Shown: piece by piece, positions 32,008 to 40,730 of the stretch
Layout of the letters: the number at the start of each line of letters is the position of its first letter
Position numbering within the stretch: the first letter of the stretch is position 1
Assembly (NCBI RefSeq): GCF_000735045.1
Contig: NZ_JPOQ01000026.1
Coordinates: 1 to 64,000, forward strand
Origin: Ferrovum myxofaciens
GTDB taxonomy: Bacteria; Pseudomonadota; Gammaproteobacteria; Burkholderiales; Ferrovaceae
DNA length: 64,000 nt
Reading direction: 5' to 3'
The notes under the pieces: generated by a model
Seen by the model: the letters and a program-made list of their open reading frames with translations, nothing else
Databases searched by the model: none
Told to the model about the DNA's origin: nothing
Translations under genes and position numbers: made by a program

Positions 32008-32148
32008 TGCCCGGTTGGCACCAACCGCAACTCCTCGATTTTACCAGTTCCCTATATTCGCAGACTTTTTCGGCAGCCTGCTAAAGATCCAAATTTGGAA
32101 CAGGATCACTTTACGTTAAATTATTATAAATGATAATAATTAACACAT

Positions 32149-32161
32149 TTAACTTTTGTTA
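32149..32161 (+). promoter_or_regulatory. CbbR-type operator upstream of dabB
   Basis: TTA-ACTTTTG-TTA matches the TNA-N7-TNA form described for CbbR sites and sits inside a wider inverted repeat TTAAC...GTTAA (32140-32162). The 233-base region between mutY and dabB is otherwise very AT-rich and holds a weak -10-like CATAAT (32177-32182). The same motif recurs near cbbR and cbbL. Confidence 0.55.
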
Positions 32162-32240
32162 ATTGAATTGTTTCGCCATAATGAAATTCAGACATCGCTC
32201 CCTGTGCGCGTCGACGAACCCCCTTAAGAGGATCTCAACC

Positions 32241-33902
32241 ATGTTATATACGGAGATTGTCATGCTATCAAATCTGAATTTCATTATCCTTGCACTCATC
32301 TCTGCGGTACCGTTGCTACTTTGGGTAATGGGCATGTTCGGGAGCATTCTGTCTGGCGAACATGCCCAGCGTATGGCACGTCTAAGCAACGGCGCCGCTG
32401 GGTTGTCCTTCATCTGCGCGGCCCTTGCCGCACTACTGTATGCGGCCGACGGGAACTCACTGACGGTGACCCCGTTCTCCTTTGCATTGCCCGGAAACAT
32501 GGGGGCATTAGCCCTGAGCATCTATATCAATGCAGTCACGGTGTTAATGCTCTCTCTGGTTTCTTTCGTCGGATTCGTGGTCTCCCGCTACGCGCGCAAC
32601 TATCTCCAAGGAGAAAAAAATCAGGGGCGATTTTATACCTGGCTGAATCTCACGCTCGCCTCCATCCTGACATTGATCATTTCCGGCAACATGCTGATGT
32701 TCGTCTTGGTATGGATGACCACCAGCCTTTGTTTGCATCACCTCCTGATGTTCTATCCGGAGCGAACGGGCGCCGTACTCGCAGCGCGTAAAAAAATCAT
32801 TGCCAGCCGGGTTGGCGAGGTTGGCCTGCTGATCGCCGTATTGCTCATCGGCTCCACCCTGCACACCATGGAGTTTGAGACGGTTTTTCATACCATGGCA
32901 ACAATGACCGGTCCGTTGCCAGCCGCACTCCAATGGGCTAGCGGGCTCATTGTACTGGCCGCAGCCCTGAAATCGGCTCAATTTCCTCTGCAAGGCTGGT
33001 TGATCCAGGTAATGGAAGCCCCTACCCCTGTGTCGGCCCTGTTGCATGCGGGCATTGTCAATGGAGGAGCTTTTCTGATTATTCGCATGAGCCCGCTCAT
33101 GTCCCAGTCCGTCAACGCCTCTAACGCCCTGGCCATCATCGGCCTCATTACGATCGCTACTGCCGGGTTGATCATGCTGACCCAAACCAGTATCAAGGTA
33201 TTCCTGGCCTGGACGACCACTGCCCAGATGGGTTTCATGTTGCTGGAATGCGGTCTTGGGTTGTATAGCCTGGCGATGCTGCACCTGGTGACGCATTCCT
33301 TATATAAGGCGCATGCCTTTTTATCCTCGGGCAGCGGCGTGGATATCTTCCGCGCACCAGCCGTGCGCTCCGCCCAGTCCACACCAACTTTCTGGCAGTG
33401 GCTCGTCGTGCTCGCCTTCGCGAGTCTCATGACAATCGGTGTCGGTGCTGCCTTTGGAGTGGCGCTGGAGAGTCAGCCCGCTCTCTATGCATTGGGCACA
33501 ATCGTCACTGTGGCCATGACTCAACTATTGCTCCAGTCTTTCAAGGCGGGGATGGGGGCTGCGTTCACCCTACGTACGGCCGGTCTCAGCGCTTTGGTCT
33601 GTACCGCTTATTTCAGCCTGCATGCCGCATTTCATTTCATGCTGGAAACAAGCCTCCCGGCCATACGAATGGTCACCAGTCCCTCTCAATTCGCCCTCGT
33701 CGGACTGGTGATGCTGACATTTTTTTCCATCCTCCTGATTCAGCAGAACTTGCCCAACTTGGCGAAATACCCGATGGCACGCAGGGCCTACGTGCATCTC
33801 TATAACGGATTGTATGTCGATATTCCGTTCTCGCGGCTGTTGCAACGATTTTGGCCGATACAAACCGTTCCCTATGCGCAACCGAAAGGAGTCCAATCAT
33901 GA
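32241..33902 (+). CDS. dabB: DabB: proton-translocating membrane subunit of the inorganic-carbon pump
   Basis: NADH-quinone-oxidoreductase-chain-5-like membrane protein that pairs with DabA for energy-coupled bicarbonate accumulation. 553 aa, more than a dozen hydrophobic segments; conserved charged/helix motifs KSAQFPLQGWLIQVMEAPTP and ALLHAGIVNGGAFLIIR are the Mrp/NuoL-type antiporter core. ATG 32241 is preceded by AAGAGG; upstream in-frame codons lack a ribosome site. Overlaps dabA as ATGA, so they are coupled. Confidence 0.93.
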   Translation: MLYTEIVMLSNLNFIILALISAVPLLLWVMGMFGSILSGEHAQRMARLSNGAAGLSFICAALAALLYAADGNSLTVTPFSFALPGNMGALALSIYINAVTVLMLSLVSFVGFVVSRYARNYLQGEKNQGRFYTWLNLTLASILTLIISGNMLMFVLVWMTTSLCLHHLLMFYPERTGAVLAARKKIIASRVGEVGLLIAVLLIGSTLHTMEFETVFHTMATMTGPLPAALQWASGLIVLAAALKSAQFPLQGWLIQVMEAPTPVSALLHAGIVNGGAFLIIRMSPLMSQSVNASNALAIIGLITIATAGLIMLTQTSIKVFLAWTTTAQMGFMLLECGLGLYSLAMLHLVTHSLYKAHAFLSSGSGVDIFRAPAVRSAQSTPTFWQWLVVLAFASLMTIGVGAAFGVALESQPALYALGTIVTVAMTQLLLQSFKAGMGAAFTLRTAGLSALVCTAYFSLHAAFHFMLETSLPAIRMVTSPSQFALVGLVMLTFFSILLIQQNLPNLAKYPMARRAYVHLYNGLYVDIPFSRLLQRFWPIQTVPYAQPKGVQS

Positions 33903-36499
33903 ACCGCACGACAAGCATTCCTTTGCACTCAACTGTCAGAACCATGGACTTCAATGCTGACGATACCGATGCAATCAGCAGGATCCGTGTTGTTTATAAC
34001 TCCGCTTCGCTTAAAGCCGTGGTGGAATCGGCATGCCAGCGGATCGTGCCGCTCTGGCCACTTAACGCCTTCGTGGCGGTCAGCCCCTATTTTGGCCTGC
34101 GTCATCAGGATTTCGAGCAGGCCGGCGAAACCCTCGCCAGAGCGGCAGGTTCCCCTCTGGTCATGCCTCGGCGTTACTATCAGGAGCAAATCTCCACAGG
34201 TCGCATTGCTCGCGTCGACCTGGAACAGTCACTCCGGGAACATGACCTCGCGCTCAGCACCGCCACATTTGAAAAGGCCATCGCCAGCGATACCTCTCCC
34301 ACCATAGGCCAAATTGCACTGGTTTCAAATGTCCTTGAAGACCTGGACGGTACTCCATGGACCGGGTTTGTCATAGAACGAATCAGCCAGTTTTCTGCCG
34401 CTTATTTCGATCAAGGCCAGGCCATCTGGCCGATGCCCTGGCGGAAAGAGTCTCTCTACGAGGCATGGCGCCATTTTGCAGAAATTGATCTGGCCCCCGG
34501 TATGATGGGCTTGCGGGAGATCAGGAGCGCAATCGCAGCACTGCCTGATCTGCCTATGGACACGATTGCTCTGGCTCTACAGAGACTCAGCATCCCAACG
34601 GACAGGACGGATGATTTTCTTCATGCCACCTTACTGAATATCGGCGGTTGGGCAGCATGGACACGTTACCTCCGCTGGGAACAGGAATTAGTGGGAGGAC
34701 AGGAGGACTCCATCGTCGATCTGCTGGCCATCCGGCTTGCCTGGGAACTGATTCTGTTCAATACGCGGCAGACTCCAAAACTGGAGGATGCCTGGCGGCA
34801 TGCGGTGCAAACCATGGGGCAAGCCCCTGCACGCAGCACGCAAGCTCATATGCAAATGGACTTTGTGCTGCAAACGGCTTTTGAACTGGGTTACCAGAAA
34901 AAAATCATTGCGGAACTTGCCAACCCTGCCCGGCAAGCAATAACGAAGCCTGACCCTGTCCGTCCCGCCGTGCAGGCCGCATTCTGCATTGATGTGCGAT
35001 CGGAAGTGTTTCGCAGGGCTTTGGAAACCGTTGCCCCCACTGTGCAAACCGTGGGCTTTGCCGGATTTTTTGGCGCTTTCATGGAATATGTACCTTTAGG
35101 GGCATCTGATGCGCGGATGCACATGCCTGTGCTACTGACGCCCGGCTACCGGGTCCACGAGCATATTCACGGGGCCAGCGACCAGGAAGTGGGAAAAGCC
35201 ATCAACCGCCGCCATCAGCGTCTGCACAGCGCCAATACCTGGAAAGCTTTCAAGAGTTCACCCTCTTCCTGTTTTTCGTTTGTAGAATCGGCGGGCCTGC
35301 TTTATGGCCCGAAACTGCTAGGCGACAGTTTCGGGTGGAGCCGTACCGTGCCCCATCCAGAGACCAAAGGAATCGCCTCCGAGTTACGCAACCGTCTCGC
35401 TCCAACATTGGAGGCAGTCTCTCATGGGCATGAAATAACCCAAACCCGACAGAAATCAACCCAGAACCCGACAGTGGGTATCCCCATGGAAAATCGCGGC
35501 GCCTCGGCAGAAATGATTTTAAAGGCCATGTCGATGACCAGCAATTTCGCACGCTTGATTTTGCTGGTTGGGCACGGAAGCAGCACAGTCAACAATCCTC
35601 ATGCCACAGGACTTGATTGCGGGGCTTGTGCAGGCCAGACCGGTGAAGTCAGCGCCCGGGTCATCGCTGCATTGCTGAATGATCCAAAAGTGCGCAAAGA
35701 ACTTGCACAGAAGGGCATTTCCATACCGTCGGATACCCGGTTTGTACCTGCGTTGCATGACACGACCCTTGACAAGATCACCTTGTTCGACATCGAAGGG
35801 CTGGAATCGACTCACGCACCCGATCTGAAACAACTGAGCAAGTGGCTCGCTCAAGCCGGACAACTGGCACGCATGGAACGGTCCCATTTGCTTGGCATCT
35901 CGAATCCGTCTCCAGAGATCGTCGACTCGCTGATCCATGAACGCAGCCGGGACTGGTCGCAAGTTTTTCCGGAATGGGGTCTTGCCGGCAATGCCGCGTT
36001 CATTGCTGCACCCCGTTCCAGAACCACAGGCATTGATCTTTCCGGAAGGGCATTTTTGCATGACTACGAGTGGCGCAAGGATGAAGGCTTCGGTGTTCTG
36101 GAACTCATCATGACCGCACCGATGGTGGTCGCCAACTGGATCAACATGCAGTATTACGGATCCGTCGTTGACAACCAAAGATTCGGCAGCGGCAATAAAG
36201 TGCTGCACAACATCGTGGGCGGAGCCATCGGCGTATTCGAAGGCAATGGGGGTGACTTGCGTGTCGGCCTTCCGCTGCAGTCGCTCCATGATGGCAAGCG
36301 GTGGGTGCATGAACCCTTGCGATTGAACGTATTTCTCGAAGCGCCGAAAGCAGAGATCGATCGAATCATTGCCAAACATGAGCTCGTGCGCGAACTCGTC
36401 GAGAATCGATGGCTGTTCCTTTTTCAAATCGACGACGAACACGGAGGCATCTACCAGCGCAATACGGACGGGCAATGGCAACGAATGACGCCCAATTGA
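33899..36499 (+). CDS. dabA: DabA: DUF2309 beta-carbonic-anhydrase-like subunit
   Basis: Cytosolic face of the DAB pump; converts CO2 to bicarbonate unidirectionally when coupled to DabB. 866 aa. The zinc site known from the Halothiobacillus protein is intact: C363 and D365 (AFCIDVRSE), H559 (LLVGHGSST) and C574 (GLDCGACAG), with the same 15-residue spacing between the last two. Start ATG 33899 has a perfect AAAGGAG seven bases upstream. Second gene of the dab operon. Confidence 0.95.
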   Translation: MNRTTSIPLHSTVRTMDFNADDTDAISRIRVVYNSASLKAVVESACQRIVPLWPLNAFVAVSPYFGLRHQDFEQAGETLARAAGSPLVMPRRYYQEQISTGRIARVDLEQSLREHDLALSTATFEKAIASDTSPTIGQIALVSNVLEDLDGTPWTGFVIERISQFSAAYFDQGQAIWPMPWRKESLYEAWRHFAEIDLAPGMMGLREIRSAIAALPDLPMDTIALALQRLSIPTDRTDDFLHATLLNIGGWAAWTRYLRWEQELVGGQEDSIVDLLAIRLAWELILFNTRQTPKLEDAWRHAVQTMGQAPARSTQAHMQMDFVLQTAFELGYQKKIIAELANPARQAITKPDPVRPAVQAAFCIDVRSEVFRRALETVAPTVQTVGFAGFFGAFMEYVPLGASDARMHMPVLLTPGYRVHEHIHGASDQEVGKAINRRHQRLHSANTWKAFKSSPSSCFSFVESAGLLYGPKLLGDSFGWSRTVPHPETKGIASELRNRLAPTLEAVSHGHEITQTRQKSTQNPTVGIPMENRGASAEMILKAMSMTSNFARLILLVGHGSSTVNNPHATGLDCGACAGQTGEVSARVIAALLNDPKVRKELAQKGISIPSDTRFVPALHDTTLDKITLFDIEGLESTHAPDLKQLSKWLAQAGQLARMERSHLLGISNPSPEIVDSLIHERSRDWSQVFPEWGLAGNAAFIAAPRSRTTGIDLSGRAFLHDYEWRKDEGFGVLELIMTAPMVVANWINMQYYGSVVDNQRFGSGNKVLHNIVGGAIGVFEGNGGDLRVGLPLQSLHDGKRWVHEPLRLNVFLEAPKAEIDRIIAKHELVRELVENRWLFLFQIDDEHGGIYQRNTDGQWQRMTPN

Positions 36500-36536
36500 A
36501 ACCAGAGCCGCACTCACCGTGCAGGATGGGAAAGTC

Positions 36537-37388
36537 ATGAGTTCAGGAAAATCCGTCTACAACGGCTCAACTGCGGCCCTGCTCACCCAGCATGGCAAGG
36601 AACGGGTGATCGCGCCGGTGCTGGATATTGCCCTGGCTTGTCGGGTCGAGCGGGTAAGCGGCTTCGATACTGATACCCTGGGCACCTTCACCCGCGAGAT
36701 TCCACGTCCAGGTACTCAACTGGAAGCGGCGCGCAAGAAGGCGCGCATTGGCATGGAACTGTCCGGCCTTCCGCTGGGACTGGCGAGCGAGGGAAGTTTC
36801 GGGCCTGATCCCTTCACCGGGATGTTCTCCTGGAACATGGAGATGATCGTCTGGATCGATGATACGCTGGGCATCGAGGTGGTCGGTGTAGCCTCGGGAC
36901 CAGCCAGTTTCTCTCATCGGCTCACCGCAAAATGGGAGGATGCCGAGGAATTCGCACGCCAAGCCGGATTCCCCGAGCACCCTCTGGTGGTGCGCCCGCA
37001 AGGCGAAGAGGACCCGCGTATTCGCAAGGGAATTTCTGCTTGGGCGGAACTTGAGGCCGTCTTTCCTTGGGCGCTCGCAGAATCGACCAACGGGCAGGTA
37101 TTCATCGAAACCGATGTGCGCGCCGATGCCAATCCCGCGCGCATGGAGAAGATCGGCCAAGCCGCCCGAGACCTCACACGCAAACTTTGCACACTCTGTC
37201 CCATCTGCAACGCCCCCGGCTTTCAACTGGCCGAGCACATCCCTGGCCTGCCCTGTGAGTATTGCGGCACCCCAACCCAAGAAGCCCGAGCCGACATCCA
37301 CCGTTGCGTCAGGTGCCACCACCAAGTGACGGCAGAGCGCCCGGAGAAAGTGGCGCAGGCGGGCCGCTGCGACTTCTGCAACCCGTGA
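36537..37388 (+). CDS. DUF6671-type protein with paired zinc ribbons
   Basis: Function unknown. 283 aa from ATG 36537: an N-terminal domain (TAALLTQHGKERVIAPVLD, GFDTDTLGTFTREIPRPGTQ, GLASEGSFGPDPF) then four CxxC pairs at residues 221/224, 240/243, 257/260 and 278/281, two likely treble-clef or ribbon zinc sites. Thirty-seven bases after dabA on the same strand, so probably co-transcribed with the carbon pump. I recall the N-terminal pattern from the DUF6671 family; no mechanism is known to me. Confidence 0.75.
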   Translation: MSSGKSVYNGSTAALLTQHGKERVIAPVLDIALACRVERVSGFDTDTLGTFTREIPRPGTQLEAARKKARIGMELSGLPLGLASEGSFGPDPFTGMFSWNMEMIVWIDDTLGIEVVGVASGPASFSHRLTAKWEDAEEFARQAGFPEHPLVVRPQGEEDPRIRKGISAWAELEAVFPWALAESTNGQVFIETDVRADANPARMEKIGQAARDLTRKLCTLCPICNAPGFQLAEHIPGLPCEYCGTPTQEARADIHRCVRCHHQVTAERPEKVAQAGRCDFCNP

Positions 37389-37454
37389 AATTTATAAAGA
37401 TAACGCAACGCTCACCCGAACATCGGCTGCCGCTTCTTGCACCCGGCGGGACTG

Positions 37455-38375
37455 CTATGGCATGTGGAGCCTGTCGAGCCGGTGCGCAGCAGCAAACAAG
37501 TATTCCATGAATGTCTTGGTGGTCAGGGTAAGTTGCTTTCCCGCAGGATAAACCGCGTACCATTTTCGTTCCAGAGGAAAGCCGCACACGTCGAGCACCG
37601 CCAGATCCCCGCTGGCGAGTTCCGCGCTTATCGTGCTGGCGGATAGCACAGCCATGCCCAAACCACTGGCCACTACTTGCTTGATGGCCTCGTTACTACC
37701 AAACTCCATGCGCGCCTTGAGAGCGATACCATGCCGCTCGAAAAACTCCTCGGTGGCTAGGCGTGTTCCCGAACCCGGCTCGCGCAGGATGAATGGAACG
37801 TCCCTCAGGCTTGATGGAGCGATCTTCTCTTCCGGTACCAGAGGATGGTCAGCCCGGACCACTATCACCAGAGGATTGTCAGCAAAAGGTTCTGCGGCGA
37901 CGTTCATGTGGGCTGGCGGCTGTCCCAGGATGTAGAGATCGTCCTGGTTGCGCGCGAGCCGTTCCAGCAAGACCTCCCGGTTACCGACGAATAGAGCAGC
38001 ATCGATACCAGGATGCTTTGCGCAGAAGTCCCCCAATAGGCGGGGAATGAAGTATTTGGCAGTAGCGAGGGTGGCGAGTTTCAGACTACCCTTCTCTATT
38101 CCCTGGATCGCGGCCAGTTCCTGAGCGACACGCTCCAGTCGGTCGAACATATCTTGACAGGCCACTGTCAGTACAGTTCCTGCCTGGGTAAGATAAATCT
38201 TCTTGCCGATCTGATCGAAAAGGGGCTGACCAACAGCCTCGGCGAGTTGCCTGACCTGAATGGACAGGGCTGGCGGCGTCAGGTGAAGTTCCTCGGCAGC
38301 GCGGGCAAAACTCATGTGCCGGGCCACGGCATAGAAGATCTTGAACTGGTGCAAGGTAGCATGACGGATAGGCAT
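37455..38375 (-). CDS. cbbR: LysR-type regulator, CbbR-like
   Basis: Transcriptional activator of Calvin-cycle genes. 306 aa: N-terminal winged helix-turn-helix (TLHQFKIFYAVARHMSFARA, LHLTPPALSIQVRQL) then a two-lobe effector domain (LKLATLATAKYFIPRLLGDF, SNEAIKQVVASGLGMAVLS). Position among dab, cbb and cso genes, with a CbbR-form site in its own promoter, supports the assignment; a nitrogen/sulfur LysR cannot be excluded by sequence alone. No clear ribosome site before the ATG. Confidence 0.85.
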   Translation of the reverse strand: MPIRHATLHQFKIFYAVARHMSFARAAEELHLTPPALSIQVRQLAEAVGQPLFDQIGKKIYLTQAGTVLTVACQDMFDRLERVAQELAAIQGIEKGSLKLATLATAKYFIPRLLGDFCAKHPGIDAALFVGNREVLLERLARNQDDLYILGQPPAHMNVAAEPFADNPLVIVVRADHPLVPEEKIAPSSLRDVPFILREPGSGTRLATEEFFERHGIALKARMEFGSNEAIKQVVASGLGMAVLSASTISAELASGDLAVLDVCGFPLERKWYAVYPAGKQLTLTTKTFMEYLFAAAHRLDRLHMP

Positions 38376-38416
38376 GATTTATATTAAACCAAAGTAAAAC
38401 ACAATTGTAAACATAA

Positions 38417-38429
38417 TTAACTTTTACTA
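38417..38429. promoter_or_regulatory. CbbR-type operator between cbbR and the PDC-sensor gene
   Basis: TTA-ACTTTTA-CTA, the same motif as upstream of dabB with one departure from TNA-N7-TNA. It lies 42 bases from the cbbR start and about 150 bases from the PDC start, in a 199-base AT-rich divergent region. A position this close to cbbR would suit autoregulation. Confidence 0.5.
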
Positions 38430-38574
38430 AATCATTAAATTGTGCATAATTTTCACAGTTGCCCAGCATTTCACAAGATTTATCAAAAGTTACCTCACCT
38501 CTATTGGTATTGGCACTTGACCAGAATACTCTGCGGCACTCGTTTCTTCAATCAACAACCTGGAGGATGCTCCT

Positions 38575-39600
38575 ATGAACCAACCCAAGGAATCTTTATA
38601 TAAAAGCATCGTTCAGCAGCGTGAAATGCTCACAGAATTACTGTACGAACCATTGCACCAATTGGCGGAAGCATGTAGCCAAGTCTGGAGTGATCGCGCG
38701 AAGATGGAGACCGTATTGAGCGATGCGTTTTCCTCTGTGCCTTTCTGCAAATTCCTGTATGTGCTTGATACGAACGCGGTGCAGATCACTTCCAACATAA
38801 GCAGCGATGGGTTGGTGGTGGAACATTTCGGACGGGATCGGTCAGACCGGCCCTACATGAGAGAAGCGCTGCTTGCCACAGGGTTTTTTGATAAAAACCG
38901 TGAACAGCATTACCAACAGTGGCCTTACCTGCGTGAAGGAGTTCAGGCCACCGATTTCCTGTTGTGCGAAGCCTATATCAGCCTGCGGGCGCTACGACCT
39001 TCGTTGACTGCCATTCAATTTGTGCGCAATGCCAATGGAATTGTGCTCGGTTTTATAGGTGCCGATTTTGCCTTGCGTGATTTGCCGCAGACGCACCAAC
39101 TCTATGAAGAACCCCGTCACTGGCGCCAGTTCGTTGGCGACCCCTCAATTCTCGTTACGGTGTCTAACCAGACTCGTTCGAAAAGTGTGATGGACAGGCA
39201 TCTGGATACGGTCCTCAGCGTGGTGGAAGAGTTGATCCTCGACCACGGCGTATATCATGTGATTCTACATTTCTCCAGCAGTCAGGCCATTGTCTGGGTG
39301 ATGGATGATCCCTATCGTTATCGTGTGTTGCCCATGGATATGCTGGCTGATCCGGACAGTTGCATGGCGTATCCCAAGCGGCCGTACCCCACCGATGCGC
39401 TGGTGCCTGCCCAGCAGATCCGTGCCGTGCTGGATAACCTGAGGGCACTGCGGTTCATGAATGAAATGTTATACCTGCGCTCCGGTACACTCAACATTTT
39501 CAACGGCATAGTGGGCTTGACGTTCTCCTGCGAAGGGTCACATTACATTCCATATGATGAATTTCTCAAAATGGATCATGGGTTCTGGGTAAGCGGTTGA
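38575..39600 (+). CDS. PDC (Cache-like) sensor-domain protein, apparently cytosolic
   Basis: Function unknown. 341 aa; residues about 60-165 look like a PDC/Cache ligand-binding fold (FLYVLDTNAVQITSNISSDG, FGRDRSDRPYMREAL, TAIQFVRNANGIVLGFIGAD). No signal peptide, membrane helix, kinase, GGDEF or helix-turn-helix is visible, so the sensor has no obvious output domain; the C-terminal half (residues 200-341) is unassigned. GGAGG precedes ATG 38575. Divergent from cbbR and convergent with tsaC, it probably belongs to the carbon-concentrating locus. Confidence 0.7.
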   Translation: MNQPKESLYKSIVQQREMLTELLYEPLHQLAEACSQVWSDRAKMETVLSDAFSSVPFCKFLYVLDTNAVQITSNISSDGLVVEHFGRDRSDRPYMREALLATGFFDKNREQHYQQWPYLREGVQATDFLLCEAYISLRALRPSLTAIQFVRNANGIVLGFIGADFALRDLPQTHQLYEEPRHWRQFVGDPSILVTVSNQTRSKSVMDRHLDTVLSVVEELILDHGVYHVILHFSSSQAIVWVMDDPYRYRVLPMDMLADPDSCMAYPKRPYPTDALVPAQQIRAVLDNLRALRFMNEMLYLRSGTLNIFNGIVGLTFSCEGSHYIPYDEFLKMDHGFWVSG

Positions 39601-39606
39601 CTATGT

Positions 39607-40650
39607 TCAATTAACCGAATGGTCACCCACTTCCCCAAACGGCGCCGAAATGCCACGACTTGACCTTGGGGAAGAAATAGGATGCGCCGAAGCAGCGCGC
39701 TCCAGCCGGTCGCGCACCGCCTGCCAGTCCGCCCCGATGGGTGGTGCCTCGATCAGAATGTAGTCGAAACATTGAACATCCAGGGCACGCAGCCGCGCGT
39801 ACAGTTCGCGTGCCCATCCCGCCGGGTAGTCCGGCATGCCCTTCCAGAGACAGGCATCGGGCAAAAGGAGAGCAATCCTGGACAAAACCGCAACGCGCTG
39901 CCCTTGCCCGAGGTGCCACCGCACTTCGGCTTTCAGATATGCGGGCGGAATCAGGCAGACGGGGGTTTTCGGGGCGTAATGAGAGCGCAGCATGCCCGGC
40001 ACCCGCGGCGCTTCGTTTCCCGGTTGGGCGATTGGTTGCTTGAGGACGGCTTCGATCTCGGCAAGAGTGATCGCGCCAGGACGCAGCAGCCGAGGCTGAT
40101 GCCCGCTCAAATCGAGGATGGTGGACTCGATGCCTACGTGGCAGGGTCCACCGTCCAGGATCAAGTCCATGGCATCCCCAAGTTCTTCTCGAACGTGCGC
40201 TGCGGTAGTGGGGCTCACCCGGCCAAAGCGGTTGGCTGAAGGAGCAGCAATTCCACCGCCAAAGACCTTGAGCAGCGCCAGGGCGAGTGGATGATCGGGA
40301 ACACGCAGTCCCACTGTGTCTTGGCCGCCGGTGACGATATCGGGTACACAACTGGCGCGACGCAGGATCAGTGTGAGCGGCCCCGGCCAGTAGCGCCGTG
40401 CGAGGTGCCAAGCCATGGTTGGGATTTCCCTGGCCCAGTGAAGGATCTGGTCGGGGGTCGCGATGTGAACGATCAACGGATGGTCGGCTGGTCTGCCCTT
40501 TACCGCGAAGATGCGGGCTACGGCTGCAGGATTTTCAGCGTCCGCCCCGAGGCCGTAAACGGTCTCGGTGGGAAAGGCTACGAGCCCGCCTCCACGCAAA
40601 ACCTCCGCAGCCCCCTGCACATTGGAGAACATTTTTCCGGTCGAAAGCAT
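39607..40650 (-). CDS. tsaC: threonylcarbamoyl-AMP synthase (Sua5/YrdC)
   Basis: First step of the t6A37 tRNA modification. YrdC domain with the KxR substrate motif (FAVKGRPADHPLIVHI), PTETVYGLGADAENP and SANRFGRVSPT; a C-terminal Sua5 domain follows the linker (RVPGMLRSHYAPKTPV), so this is the long Sua5 form, 347 aa. A housekeeping gene placed directly after cbbO on the same strand. Confidence 0.93.
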   Translation of the reverse strand: MLSTGKMFSNVQGAAEVLRGGGLVAFPTETVYGLGADAENPAAVARIFAVKGRPADHPLIVHIATPDQILHWAREIPTMAWHLARRYWPGPLTLILRRASCVPDIVTGGQDTVGLRVPDHPLALALLKVFGGGIAAPSANRFGRVSPTTAAHVREELGDAMDLILDGGPCHVGIESTILDLSGHQPRLLRPGAITLAEIEAVLKQPIAQPGNEAPRVPGMLRSHYAPKTPVCLIPPAYLKAEVRWHLGQGQRVAVLSRIALLLPDACLWKGMPDYPAGWARELYARLRALDVQCFDYILIEAPPIGADWQAVRDRLERAASAHPISSPRSSRGISAPFGEVGDHSVN

Positions 40651-40730
40651 GGATCAAGCACCACCCAACCACTTCATCCAGTGCAACGAGTGCGCCACCA
40701 CCAGTCTGTTGGAACTGTCCAGCCTGTTCT

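Noticed and set aside
32012-32027. Perfect inverted repeat CGGTTGG-CA-CCAACCG just after mutY as a terminator
   Set aside because: There is no T tract after the stem and the loop is very short. It is noted as structure only.
35519-36538. Long antisense open frame (339 codons) over dabA
   Set aside because: Shadow of dabA, whose catalytic motifs are intact on the other strand. No family similarity seen.
38495-38545. Sigma-54 promoter (TGGCAC) upstream of the PDC gene
   Set aside because: A -24-like TGGCAC is present but no GC-containing -12 element follows at the right distance.
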